Below, piece by piece: positions 1 to 8,081 of a stretch of DNA of 64,000 nt; positions within the stretch are counted from its first letter, which is position 1, and each line of letters begins with the position of its first letter. The DNA comes from UBA1366 sp047602575. Its GTDB lineage: Bacteria; Bacillota; Clostridia; Oscillospirales; Ruminococcaceae. The DNA lies in the NCBI GenBank assembly GCA_047602575.1, contig JASGGY010000003.1:992001-1056000 (forward strand), given 5' to 3'. The translations under genes and the position numbers were made by a program. The notes below the pieces were generated by a model. That model was given only the letters and a program-made list of their open reading frames with translations, was not told the DNA's origin and did no database searches.

Positions 1-298
1 TGATTCGCTCCGGATGCGGTATTGCCGACAGGTCTTCCCCCCGATGATAGTTCGCATCTTCTATCAGGGATATAAAACTGTCCAGCTCGTTTTCAGATAA
101 TTTGAATTTCAGTGCAATTGTTTGGCTGTCAGCGCTTAAATCTCTTTTTAAGTACTCATATTCCGTTTGACTGGGAAGCTCAAATCCCAATCTGTTTTTC
201 AAGTCGTACTTTGAAAAATGCAGACAAATTATAATCCCGCTGCATACTGTTATACTTGTAATAATCAAAATCATGATCATTTTCTTCTTTTTCATCAT
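1..298 (-). CDS. Small membrane-anchored protein, N-terminal part (runs off the left edge)
   Basis: An open minus-strand frame starts at ATG 298 and is still open at base 1, so only the first 99 codons are visible. A GGAGG ribosome site (307-311) sits 8 bases before the start. The protein opens with a Lys-rich head, one hydrophobic segment (about residues 7-26) and then a charged extracellular part, so it looks like a single-pass or signal-anchored protein. It follows the secreted Thr-rich protein by 15 bases on the same strand and is probably co-transcribed. A partner or immunity role for that protein is only an inference. No family is recognised. Confidence 0.7.
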   Translation of the reverse strand, partial: MMKKKKMIMILIITSITVCSGIIICLHFSKYDLKNRLGFELPSQTEYEYLKRDLSADSQTIALKFKLSENELDSFISLIEDANYHRGEDLSAIPHPERI

Positions 299-313
299 TT
301 GCTGTACCTCCAG

Positions 314-2212
314 TTAAAATTTAATAAAATTGGTATCCTTTAAATAATCAAGAATTATCTTAATAGTTATTTTTTCAAGATTAGTAGTATAACAAGTTTC
401 TGATTTTTTTACAGAATTATATTGATAAATCAGCCACCCTTTATTATTCCGAGTTTCTTTACACCATTTTTTAAATCCGTCATCATTTTTAGATTTAAAC
501 GTTTGCGTACCACCAAATATATTGCCGAGGCTTGAAGATACGGTTCCATCGCTCGCTACAACAACTCCCGTAATCTTTTGAGATAAAGCAGAAGCCACGT
601 TAGTCCACATGTAATCAGCATGCCCGCAATTACATCCCAATAACAACAAACACTTACACTTAATTTTTTTTAAAGATTTAATTTCAGTTGTGGTTATCCC
701 ATTAAACATCGTCGTTGGATTACCATGGCAGTTCACTACAAATAACGTACACTCCTTCCCCGTTTTCTCTATTTCATTCCATCTTTTGATAAATGTTTCG
801 CTATTATCACTTGTGGTCATAGAAGCACATGTATCATATGATGAGAAATAGTTCTCTATATCATCTACAATATCATCTGTCTCACCATCGAACTCCTTGA
901 TACTCATGGTCTTGTAATATATATCCGCATCACTCGAAAACGGCATTAATAATGAGTTAAAGAAATCATCTAAACTTACCGTTATTGAATTTGTAGAAGT
1001 TTTATCAACGATATTTGAAGTAGAATTCGCTGCATAAGGATCATCTCCAATTTCTTTTTCGATCAGGTTTGGCAGTCCATCCTCATCAGTATCCGCAAGG
1101 AATTTCCAATCATCATACGACCAGTTAAGTTCTTCTGTTGCAGTACCTACAATCTGTGCAACAGAATTGCTGTAATTGATGTTTGCCCATCCAGAGTTAA
1201 TGATAACCTTCTGTGCAATAATGATGCCGTTAAGGTTGAAATTATCCGAATTAATAGTTACTGTGCCGAACGGCGCATAAATCAGACCGCTCACCGAAGC
1301 CTGACTGCCGGTGATTTTAATATCGCCAAACTTCGAGTAAATCACTGCATTGTTGGCATTCAGATTTTCGTTTGAAATCTTCACATCCGATACGGCACCG
1401 ATTGCTCCGTTAAGGGATACGTTTCCGGTTAAGGAAAGCTTTCCGGTTACATATGCAGCTTTATTAATATTTATATTCATATCTGAATACGAATAGTCAT
1501 CATCATAAACTGTACAGTTTGACGTGAAATATGTATTGATGAGTTTATTATGTATCAGAATCATCTGACTTTTTACATCATATGCTTCTGTTTTTTCAGT
1601 TGCTGCTGTTGTCTGTACGGTTGTGACAGCAGATTTTGTGGTTGTGGCTGCTGTGGTTGTAGCAGGCTCTGTTGTAGTTGATACAACAGTGGTAACAGCG
1701 GGTTCTGTCACTTTTGTAGTGCTGCTTTCTTCAGTAGCGGATTTCTCAGTTTCTATGGACGCCTCACTTGATACAGCAGAGGTTGATTCCGGCATGCTGG
1801 TTGTACCCGGAGCGGTTGTGACAGCGGGTTCAGATGTTGTATTTGACGTTGCAGTGCTGCTCGCAGCGGCGGTTGTCGTTGCTGCAGTGTTTTTTGCTGT
1901 TGTAGTGGTTGCAGTCGTGGTAGTTGTCGCTGCGGTAACTGTTTCTTTCTTGGGAATGTCATCCTTATCAATGATTTTACCATTAACGTTGGCATACTTC
2001 GCCATAGCAGAATACGCTCCGTTGGTATACATGTTTCCATTGACACAAAGACCCGTGGAATTGATGGTGATTCCTCCGTCAGCATCCTCCGCAAAAATCA
2101 CATACGGATACCTTTCAGGTTCTGCCGCACTTGCAGGAAAAGTTGCCGCAAATGACAGCGTCATAATGGACGCTGTGACCGCTGAAACAATTCTTTTAAA
2201 CTTGCTTGTCAT
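314..2212 (-). CDS. Secreted Thr-rich protein with beta repeats, calcium motif and possible caspase-like domain
   Basis: 632 residues. A signal peptide (about 1-29, ending P-A-S-A) is followed by a Thr/Ser/Ala linker (about 90-210), a beta-rich segment with regular N/I/T repeats (about 225-350), an EF-hand or thrombospondin type-3-like motif DTDEDG (about 372) and a C-terminal globular part. In the latter, VVNCHGN (about 494) and LLLGCNCGH (about 525) each follow a hydrophobic strand, the arrangement of the catalytic His and Cys of clan CD (caspase/gingipain/CHAT-like) peptidases. The fold call is an inference from these two motifs. There is no LPxTG signal. The gene is divergent from a LytTR regulator, with a shared operator between them. 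Confidence 0.8.
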   Translation of the reverse strand: MTSKFKRIVSAVTASIMTLSFAATFPASAAEPERYPYVIFAEDADGGITINSTGLCVNGNMYTNGAYSAMAKYANVNGKIIDKDDIPKKETVTAATTTTTATTTTAKNTAATTTAAASSTATSNTTSEPAVTTAPGTTSMPESTSAVSSEASIETEKSATEESSTTKVTEPAVTTVVSTTTEPATTTAATTTKSAVTTVQTTAATEKTEAYDVKSQMILIHNKLINTYFTSNCTVYDDDYSYSDMNININKAAYVTGKLSLTGNVSLNGAIGAVSDVKISNENLNANNAVIYSKFGDIKITGSQASVSGLIYAPFGTVTINSDNFNLNGIIIAQKVIINSGWANINYSNSVAQIVGTATEELNWSYDDWKFLADTDEDGLPNLIEKEIGDDPYAANSTSNIVDKTSTNSITVSLDDFFNSLLMPFSSDADIYYKTMSIKEFDGETDDIVDDIENYFSSYDTCASMTTSDNSETFIKRWNEIEKTGKECTLFVVNCHGNPTTMFNGITTTEIKSLKKIKCKCLLLLGCNCGHADYMWTNVASALSQKITGVVVASDGTVSSSLGNIFGGTQTFKSKNDDGFKKWCKETRNNKGWLIYQYNSVKKSETCYTTNLEKITIKIILDYLKDTNFIKF

Positions 2213-2255
2213 GAAACTTCCTCCTGTAATAAAATGAATTTCAGTTTGCTCTTTA

Positions 2256-2284
2256 ATTATAAACTACAAAATCAATAAAATCAA
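2256..2284 (-). promoter_or_regulatory. Sigma-A promoter of the secreted Thr-rich protein
   Basis: Read on the minus strand: -35 TTGATT (2284-2279), 17-base spacer, -10 TATAAT (2261-2256). The -35 box is imperfect, which suits activation from the adjacent repeats. The 30.6-kb locus has the same boxes and spacing. Confidence 0.7.
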
Positions 2285-2292
2285 CATAAAAA

Positions 2293-2325
2293 CAAGGAAC
2301 GGTAGCATTTTGGCAGGGAACGGTA
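2293..2325. promoter_or_regulatory. LytTR-type operator: two direct repeats 21 bp apart
   Basis: CAAGGAACGGTA (2293-2304) and CAGGGAACGGTA (2314-2325) are direct repeats with start-to-start spacing of 21 bp, about two helical turns. LytTR regulators such as AgrA bind short direct repeats with this spacing. The block is 8 bp from the -35 of the minus-strand gene and 7 bp from the -35 of the plus-strand regulator. The same pair recurs at 30542-30574. Confidence 0.7.
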
Positions 2326-2332
2326 TTTTTTG

Positions 2333-2361
2333 TTGCTTTTTATATAGAAATATGTTAGAAT
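2333..2361 (+). promoter_or_regulatory. Promoter of the LytTR response regulator
   Basis: -35 TTGCTT (2333-2338), 17-base spacer, -10 TAGAAT (2356-2361). The surrounding sequence (TTGCTTTTTAT..AGAAATATGTTA) is shared with the promoter of the regulator at 29764-30465, and the -10 region is shared with that of 27514-28200. Confidence 0.65.
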
Positions 2362-2401
2362 AGGTTATATTCGAAAGCATGACAAAATCAGGAGGACGAT
2401 T

Positions 2402-3103
2402 ATGAAACTTGCCATTTGTGACGATGAAAAGATATTCCGTGATAAACTTCAGGAAGACTTATTGAATTACGCCGAAGGCAAGGGCATAGAAATAGTATGC
2501 TGTCATTTTGACTCCGGAGAAGCACTTCTGATGCAAGAAGAGCAATTTGATATTGTTTTTATGGATTTTCAGATGGATGGACTGGATGGTCTGGAAACCG
2601 CACGCCGGCTTCGGAAAAACGGCAGCAGAGCCGCAGTCATCTTTACCACAAACTTTCCCGGAATCGTTTTTGATACCTTTGAGGTAAACGCATTCCGTTT
2701 TCTGCCTAAACCGGTGGATCAGGAAAAGCTTTTTAAAGCGCTGGATGATTATCTCAAAAGCCATGAAAGAAGCTTTATTACAATTAAATCGGAAAAAGCC
2801 ACTTATAAAATTGATGTGTCACACATTATCTATGCAGAGGGAGTGAATAAACATACCCTTATCCGTATGATTGACGGTACAATTATTTCAACACAAAATC
2901 TTTCTGAAACAGAACGACTCTTGCCGGGCAGTTTGTTTTACAAGTGTCATAAATCCTATATTGCAGGATTCAGGCATGTAAACTCTTATGACAGCAAATC
3001 GATATGCTTTCATAACGGCGAAAAAGCATCCATCAGCAGACTGAAGGTCGCTGCTTTTAAAGGTGCTTACATGAAATTCATCATCACGTATCCATTTCAA
3101 TGA
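2402..3103 (+). CDS. LytTR-family response regulator (AgrA-like)
   Basis: 233 residues, the usual AgrA/ComE length. The N-terminal receiver has the acidic pair in AICDDEK (about 4-10) and a phospho-acceptor Asp in VFMDFQMDG (about 56), with the conserved FRFLPKP Lys near residue 102. The C-terminal LytTR DNA-binding domain (about 130-230) contains YKCHKSYI. The protein should be phosphorylated by an AgrC-like kinase and bind the direct repeats upstream of itself. No kinase gene is adjacent; the nearest is at 28362-29702. Ribosome site AGGAGGA precedes ATG 2402. It is highly similar to the regulator at 29764-30465. Confidence 0.93.
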   Translation: MKLAICDDEKIFRDKLQEDLLNYAEGKGIEIVCCHFDSGEALLMQEEQFDIVFMDFQMDGLDGLETARRLRKNGSRAAVIFTTNFPGIVFDTFEVNAFRFLPKPVDQEKLFKALDDYLKSHERSFITIKSEKATYKIDVSHIIYAEGVNKHTLIRMIDGTIISTQNLSETERLLPGSLFYKCHKSYIAGFRHVNSYDSKSICFHNGEKASISRLKVAAFKGAYMKFIITYPFQ

Positions 3104-3160
3104 CATCTCGAAAAGCAGCGGGCAATGTATGAATAATGCAGTGAATATGATATAATAAGG

Positions 3161-3195
3161 AAAACCGGGTGACTTCGGAATCGTCACCCGGTTTT
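3161..3195. terminator. Rho-independent terminator after the LytTR regulator
   Basis: Perfect arms AAAACCGGGTGAC (3161-3173) and GTCACCCGGTTTT (3183-3195). The A/T ends make it usable from either strand. It ends the plus-strand regulator transcript and may also serve the minus-strand gene at 3300-3959. Confidence 0.8.
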
Positions 3196-3299
3196 ATTAG
3201 TTGATCTGCACTGCTGAATATTGTTTTCCGGCATGCTGCCGTTTTTGTTCTTGCGCTTGCTGACAATTGCTGATCCATAACAGTTCGCATTGCTTCAAA

Positions 3300-3959
3300 C
3301 TATAACAACGCGATCAAATCTTTTTCATCCATTGCATGATACTTCAGACCTTCTTGAGCCATGATCGCATCGTCTTCAACCGGTATAATCAATGTTAGTC
3401 CGTACTTGTCGGCAATCTCTGATAGGAGATTGAATCTCCACGATTGTGTCGACAATTCATTGACTGTCAGCCAAGGAAAACAGAGTATTTTTTTACCACT
3501 TGCAAAAGCGACAGCAGGTGAGTACAGCCACGCATTATGGGACAAACTTGATATTTTTCTGTCAAGATATGTTTCTTGAAGATGAAAAATTTCCGTGATA
3601 TCACTTAACGTAAAAGCACTATGCTTTAACGCTTTTTTCAAACGCTGCCTTACAGTTCGCCCAAAATACCTTTTTAATAGATACCGATCTTCATTACCGA
3701 CATAATACGTTATTTTCTGCAATTGTTTCAAATTCATTATACTGTCATCGTACCGAATGCATTCATAAGTAAGTGTTTTGCCTTTGATTCCGGAACAAAG
3801 ACTATAGGAGGTTGGCCAACCGTTGCCCGATAACGGTCCTTTTATTAAAGTCATACCTTTTTCAAAACATGCGGTAATATCAAATGAATAGCCCAAGCGT
3901 CCATAATAATTGTGGCTATACCACCCATAAATGAACATATTCGTGATAGTTAAACTCAT
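3300..3959 (-). CDS. Degenerate ABC-ATPase-like protein
   Basis: 219 residues. The order of segments follows a small ABC ATPase. KGPLSGNGWPTS (about 40) stands where Walker A (GxxGxGKST) should be but lacks the Lys. ISSLSHNAWLYSPAVAFA (about 136) stands at the LSGGQ signature, KKILCFPWLT (about 155) at Walker B but without Asp-Glu, and LTLIIPVEDD near the switch His. All catalytic positions are altered, so it probably cannot hydrolyse ATP. It could be a regulatory or immunity subunit or a decaying gene. The frame is intact, and the stop codon of a preceding fragment abuts ATG 3959. Confidence 0.5.
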   Translation of the reverse strand: MSLTITNMFIYGWYSHNYYGRLGYSFDITACFEKGMTLIKGPLSGNGWPTSYSLCSGIKGKTLTYECIRYDDSIMNLKQLQKITYYVGNEDRYLLKRYFGRTVRQRLKKALKHSAFTLSDITEIFHLQETYLDRKISSLSHNAWLYSPAVAFASGKKILCFPWLTVNELSTQSWRFNLLSEIADKYGLTLIIPVEDDAIMAQEGLKYHAMDEKDLIALL

Positions 3960-4103
3960 TTATAAAAACCTCTCAAGTATTTTTTTCATAATGTCATAAT
4001 CGGTAATCAGCACAACATTAAAAACTCGAACCGATCCAAGAAAAACTGCCCTTACTGGCTGATACAAGTTAACATAAGCATCTATAATGCCATCCGACCT
4101 TTC
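3960..4103 (-). pseudogene. C-terminal remnant of an unknown gene
   Basis: On the minus strand an open frame of about 47 codons ends in a TAA directly before the ATG at 3959 (the two abut). The frame is closed upstream by a stop at 4104-4106 and has no credible start or ribosome site. The abutting junction is typical of an operon, so this is probably the tail of a lost upstream gene, perhaps another transporter subunit. Low confidence. Confidence 0.3.
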
Positions 4104-4198
4104 TTAATACATGGATGCCGCCCCAGTTCCGCCGGCCGGATAAGCATATTTTACCACAAACTGCCCATCTTTGTCAACCGTTCATGAAGCCTGTGCAG

Positions 4199-4250
4199 TT
4201 TAACCTCCGTTTACATTTGTATTGTACAATTTGGTTTGGCGTGGTATACT
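4199..4250 (+). promoter_or_regulatory. Promoter with OmpR-type boxes for the two-component operon
   Basis: -35 TTGTAC (4222-4227), 17-base spacer, -10 TATACT (4245-4250). Just upstream are TTTAAC (4199) and TTTACA (4210), 11 bp apart, the spacing used by OmpR/PhoB-family regulators. The same TTTA boxes occur before the ABC operon at 6048-6086, so autoregulation is likely. Confidence 0.55.
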
Positions 4251-4275
4251 ATTCTCACAGGGACGGAGGGGTTTT

Positions 4276-4950
4276 ATGGCGGAGATTCTGGTGATTGACG
4301 ACGATGCTTACATCCGCGAGCTGGTCAGCACCGTGCTGCGCAACGAGCATTTCGGTGTGACAGAGGCTTGCAACGGGCGCGAGGCGCTCACGAAGCTCGG
4401 AGAGGGCAAAATCGATTTGTGCGTGCTGGATCTGATGATGCCGGAGATGGACGGGTTCGAGTTCTGTTCCCGGCTGCGCAAGTATTACGGCGACCTGCCG
4501 GTGTTGATGCTGACGGCGAAAAGTGACATCAGCCAAAAAATCAAGGGCTTCGGGCTTGGTGCGGACGATTATCTCACAAAGCCCTTTGAGGTCATGGAGC
4601 TTGTTATTCGGGTGAGAGCGCTGTTAAAGCGCTGCAAAATCGCCGCGTCGCAGGTAACGCAGATCGGAAAGCTGACCCTCGATAAAAGCAGCTTCACCGT
4701 CGGCGCAAACGGCATCCGGAGCGATATTCCGATGAAGGAATTTGAGCTGTTGTTCAAGCTCGCCGCAAACGCCGGTAAAACGCTCACGCGCGATCAGCTT
4801 ATCGAGGACATCTGGGGCTATGACTTTGAGGGCAACGAGCGTACCCTCGATGTGCATATCAACCGCTTGCGCGAACGATTTCCGCCCGACGAATTCGAGT
4901 TCAAAATCGCAACCGTCCGCGGACTCGGTTATCGATTGGAGGTGCTGTGA
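4276..4950 (+). CDS. OmpR/PhoB-family response regulator
   Basis: 224 residues from ATG 4276, chosen over an upstream in-frame ATG (4222) because GGAGGGG (4265-4271) precedes it. The receiver has VIDDDAYIREL (acidic pocket), the phospho-acceptor Asp in LCVLDLMMPEMDG (about 51) and the Lys in DDYLTKPF. The C-terminal winged helix (about 125-224) ends in the typical TVRGLGYRLE. It overlaps the kinase gene by one base. The predicted targets are the TTTA boxes upstream of itself and of the ABC exporter. Confidence 0.95.
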   Translation: MAEILVIDDDAYIRELVSTVLRNEHFGVTEACNGREALTKLGEGKIDLCVLDLMMPEMDGFEFCSRLRKYYGDLPVLMLTAKSDISQKIKGFGLGADDYLTKPFEVMELVIRVRALLKRCKIAASQVTQIGKLTLDKSSFTVGANGIRSDIPMKEFELLFKLAANAGKTLTRDQLIEDIWGYDFEGNERTLDVHINRLRERFPPDEFEFKIATVRGLGYRLEVL

Positions 4951-6038
4951 TGGAACGCGAAAGGAAAAAGCTTCATAGATTTCGCTTTACAATGGTCCGC
5001 TTTACAATGGCTCTTATTTATATGACTATTTTTGCCTGCTGTATTGTCGCAGGGAACTTCACAGCCCAGCTTATTTTTCGTTTCGCAGGGCAGCCTGCAA
5101 GGTTTATTGAAGCCGTTATTTCCGGAATTCTTGGCTTCGGCTTTTTGATGGTCGTCACAAGAATTCTGCTGACAGTTTATAAAAGGAAATACAAAGGAAA
5201 GCAGCGCATGGCGCATTTCGGAGGGGATTATTTAGAGCAGACTCTTGAAGCGATGGATAAAATATCTCAGGGAGATTTCAGCGTGCTGATCGAGGTTGAC
5301 GAACATGACCCTTTTTCGGAAATCACAAAGAGCGTCAACCGCATTGCGACCGAACTTGGCTCTATGGAAAATCTGCGGCAGGACTTTGTTTCGAATGTAT
5401 CGCACGAAATACAGTCCCCGCTCACCTCAATCAAGGGCTTTGCGGCACTGTTGAAAAGCGACAATTTAACTGCGGAGCAGCGCGCGCATTACATCGATGT
5501 GATCGAATCCGAAGCAAAACGGCTCTCACAGCTTAGCGATAATCTGCTTAAGCTCTCGACGCTTGAGAGCAATGTCGCGCCGCTTTCACCGTCAAAATTC
5601 CCTCTTGACCGCCAGATTCGCAATTCCGTGTTAATGCTTGAGCCGCAGTGGGCGGAGAAGCATCTTAATATGACGCTCAGCATGGATAAAATTGTTATAA
5701 GCGCAGACGAAGCGCTTTTAAATCAGGTGTGGATTAATCTGCTTCAGAACGCGATTAAATTCACACCCGAAAGCGGTGAAATAAGCGTCAGCCTGACGGA
5801 ACAGGACGGCTTTGCGCAGGTGAAAATCACCGATACGGGGATAGGAATTTCAGAGGAAAGCCTGCCGCACATTTTTGAACGCTTTTATAAAGCCGACAAG
5901 TCCCACACCCGCGCTGCGGGCGGAAACGGCTTAGGGCTTTCCATTGTCAAGAAAATCATAACCCTCCACGACGGGAAGATCACCGTGAAAAGCGAACTCG
6001 GGGCGGGTACGGAGTTTGTGATTACACTGCCAAAATAA
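4950..6038 (+). CDS. Sensor histidine kinase
   Basis: About 362 residues from ATG 4950 (ribosome site GGAGG at 4938-4942; it overlaps the TGA of the regulator). Two membrane segments (about 17-40 and 53-76) enclose a short extracellular loop, so this is an intramembrane-type sensor of the kind often tied to antimicrobial-peptide exporters. Then come a HAMP-like linker, HisKA with the phospho-accepting His in NVSHEIQSPLTS (about 152), the N box in NLLQNAIKFTPE, and the G boxes DTGIGIS and GGNGLGLSIVK. It is the partner of the preceding regulator. Confidence 0.94.
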   Translation: MERERKKLHRFRFTMVRFTMALIYMTIFACCIVAGNFTAQLIFRFAGQPARFIEAVISGILGFGFLMVVTRILLTVYKRKYKGKQRMAHFGGDYLEQTLEAMDKISQGDFSVLIEVDEHDPFSEITKSVNRIATELGSMENLRQDFVSNVSHEIQSPLTSIKGFAALLKSDNLTAEQRAHYIDVIESEAKRLSQLSDNLLKLSTLESNVAPLSPSKFPLDRQIRNSVLMLEPQWAEKHLNMTLSMDKIVISADEALLNQVWINLLQNAIKFTPESGEISVSLTEQDGFAQVKITDTGIGISEESLPHIFERFYKADKSHTRAAGGNGLGLSIVKKIITLHDGKITVKSELGAGTEFVITLPK

Positions 6039-6047
6039 TAGTTCCGA

Positions 6048-6101
6048 TTTACACTGCGTTTATATTGAATTTATCCTCCGTTTAATCTGAAGCTTTATGA
6101 T
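6048..6101 (+). promoter_or_regulatory. Four TTTA boxes at exact 11-bp spacing before the ABC operon
   Basis: TTTA begins at 6048, 6059, 6070 and 6081, exactly 11 bp apart, followed by a -10-like TATGAT (6096-6101) with no good -35. This is the layout of an OmpR/PhoB-activated promoter, and the regulator is encoded immediately upstream. Confidence 0.6.
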
Positions 6102-6132
6102 TAGCTTAAAGAAAAAACGGAGGTGTTTTTTT

Positions 6133-6243
6133 ATGATATCTACAATCATGTTTCTGTGCTGGCTGATAAAATCGTCAATCAGCGCGAGCAAAGAGCAAAA
6201 GTCGGCAGAATCACAAGTCAAGCTTAAGGAGGTGTGCATATGA
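6133..6243 (+). CDS. 36-residue membrane peptide upstream of the ABC exporter
   Basis: The frame from ATG 6133 has a GGAGG site (6119-6123) 9 bases upstream. It encodes a hydrophobic N-terminus (MISTIMFLCWLIKSS) followed by a polar Lys/Gln-rich tail. Its TGA overlaps the ATG of the ATPase gene at 6240, which argues for real translational coupling. It may be a leader peptide or a small transporter partner; no family is recognised. Confidence 0.5.
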   Translation: MISTIMFLCWLIKSSISASKEQKSAESQVKLKEVCI

Positions 6244-7187
6244 GTGCAATCATCACCGTTGACAATCTTGTCAAAAAGTACAACAGGGCAGCCGAGCCCG
6301 CGGTTAAGGGCATAAGCTTTGATGTTGAGGAGGGCAGCTTTTTCGCGTTTCTCGGACCCAACGGCGCGGGAAAAACAACGACAATTTCCATTCTCACCAC
6401 AACGCTCGCGAAAACCGGCGGCAATGTGAAAATCGCAGGCTACGACATCGACAGCCAGTCAAAGCTTGTCCGGAACAATGTAGGGATCATCTTCCAGCAG
6501 CCGAGCCTTGACCCGCAGCTTTCCGCGGAGGAAAACATCCGCTTTCACGCCTGCCTTTATGGGATGTACGCCTACCGCCCGACCTTCCGCACCATGCCCA
6601 CGGAATACCGCAGGCGGGTTGTGGAGCTTGCGGAAATCGTCGGAATCAAAGACGCGCTGTTCAAGCCGATCAAAAAGCTTTCGGGCGGAATGCAGCGGAA
6701 GCTGGAAATCATCCGCAGCCTGATCCACACGCCCAAGGTGCTTTTCCTTGACGAGCCGACACAAGGGCTTGACGCCGTCAGCCGCAGAAGCCTTTGGGAC
6801 TATCTTGACACAGTCAGAAAAGAAAACGGCACGACGATTTTTCTGACCACGCATTACATTGACGAAGCCGAAAACGTGGACAAGGTCTGTGTGATCAACA
6901 AGGGCAAACTCGCAATCACAGGCTCTCCCGACGAGATGAAAGCAAGCCTGATGAAAAAGGAGCTGATTCTTGACTGCGATGACAAAAAAGAGCTGATCGG
7001 TGAACTGAACGGCATGGGCTTAAAATGCAAAAACGACGGACATCTGACCGTTGCGTATCAGGGCATCTCGGCGCAGGAAATCATAGCACGGCTTAAAACA
7101 AAGCTGACGCTGCTTAAAATTCAAGAGCCGACGCTCGAGGACGCATATGTCGCTTATCTCAATCAAACGGAGGGAAACGCACGATGA
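6240..7187 (+). CDS. ABC transporter ATP-binding protein (DrrA-like)
   Basis: 315 residues from ATG 6240, preceded by AAGGAGG. Walker A is GPNGAGKTT (about 40-48), the signature is LSGGMQRKLE (about 147), Walker B is VLFLDEPT (about 167), and the switch His is in FLTTHYIDEAE. The long C-terminal tail after about residue 220 matches the drug and antibiotic-resistance exporters of the DrrA/CcmA group. It overlaps the permease gene by four bases (ATGA) and forms an ABC-2 exporter with it, probably induced by the adjacent two-component system. Confidence 0.95.
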   Translation: MSAIITVDNLVKKYNRAAEPAVKGISFDVEEGSFFAFLGPNGAGKTTTISILTTTLAKTGGNVKIAGYDIDSQSKLVRNNVGIIFQQPSLDPQLSAEENIRFHACLYGMYAYRPTFRTMPTEYRRRVVELAEIVGIKDALFKPIKKLSGGMQRKLEIIRSLIHTPKVLFLDEPTQGLDAVSRRSLWDYLDTVRKENGTTIFLTTHYIDEAENVDKVCVINKGKLAITGSPDEMKASLMKKELILDCDDKKELIGELNGMGLKCKNDGHLTVAYQGISAQEIIARLKTKLTLLKIQEPTLEDAYVAYLNQTEGNAR

Positions 7188-8008
7188 ATACAATTGCTGT
7201 AAGGCAGAACGGAATTCAATCAAAATTCATGCGCGAACTGAATGCAATTGTGACCATCACAATGCGAGAAATCACGCTGTTTTTCAAGTCGCCCGGGTCG
7301 CTTGTCATGAGCTTCGCCATGCCTTTGGTTATGATGGGAATGCTCGGCGGAAGCCTGAAGCAGAACATGGCGGGGGGTCTGGGATTCGGCTACGGAAAAT
7401 ATATGCTTGTGGGAATGCTGGTCAATATGCTGTTTATGACGACAACCTCGGGGCTTACGTCGCTGGTTGAGGACAGGGCAACGGACTTCACGCAGGAAAT
7501 GATGATCTCACCGATTTCACGCTACGCGATTGTCGTCGGAAAAATCATCGGCACATCGTTCGGCGCAATCATCGGAATGCTCGGCACGCTCCTCACCGGC
7601 TTTTTCATGGGGATCACCCTCACGGTCGGTCAGATGCTCGCCGTTCTGGCGCTTTCTCCGCTGATCTGCCTTTCTGCGGGCGCACTTGCAATGATTGTCA
7701 TCGGGCTGATCAAGAACAACAAGGTTGCAAACATGGCGGTTATGATTCTCGTGATGCCCCAGATGTTCCTGTCGGGCGCAATTATTCCCGTGACAAACTC
7801 AAGCGGCGTACTTTTCATGTTAAGCCGCATGATGCCTATGACCTACTGCCTTGACCTCGTGCGCTCAGTCGTTTATTCCGGAACAAGCGAGTACAGCAGC
7901 GTAGTGCTGTTTAATCCTGCGGTTAATCTTGCCGCAATTCTCTCCCTGACAGTCATTTGCCTCTGCATAGGCACAATGTTCTTTGCCAAGAGCGAGAAAA
8001 GCAAATAG
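7184..8008 (+). CDS. ABC-2 type permease (DrrB-like)
   Basis: 274 residues with six predicted membrane spans, including FAMPLVMMGMLGG and the central LTGFFMGITLTVG, and a final span near residues 245-268. The conserved ABC-2 segment between spans, EDRATDFTQEMMISPISR, is present. It pairs with the upstream ATPase to export an unknown substrate, probably a drug or antimicrobial peptide. It is the last gene of the operon; a hairpin follows at 8082-8122. Confidence 0.93.
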   Translation: MNTIAVRQNGIQSKFMRELNAIVTITMREITLFFKSPGSLVMSFAMPLVMMGMLGGSLKQNMAGGLGFGYGKYMLVGMLVNMLFMTTTSGLTSLVEDRATDFTQEMMISPISRYAIVVGKIIGTSFGAIIGMLGTLLTGFFMGITLTVGQMLAVLALSPLICLSAGALAMIVIGLIKNNKVANMAVMILVMPQMFLSGAIIPVTNSSGVLFMLSRMMPMTYCLDLVRSVVYSGTSEYSSVVLFNPAVNLAAILSLTVICLCIGTMFFAKSEKSK

Positions 8009-8081
8009 ATACAATTTGCGTTCGATGTGTTCCGGTATCTCATTTGCAGATCCCTGTGTGCGTCTGATTCTCTCGCATAAC

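Noticed and set aside
1623..2237. A long Val/Ala-rich frame on the plus strand opposite the Thr-rich linker
   Set aside because: It is the mirror image of the ACN-rich (Thr) codons of the real minus-strand gene, has no ribosome site, and its composition is not that of a protein.
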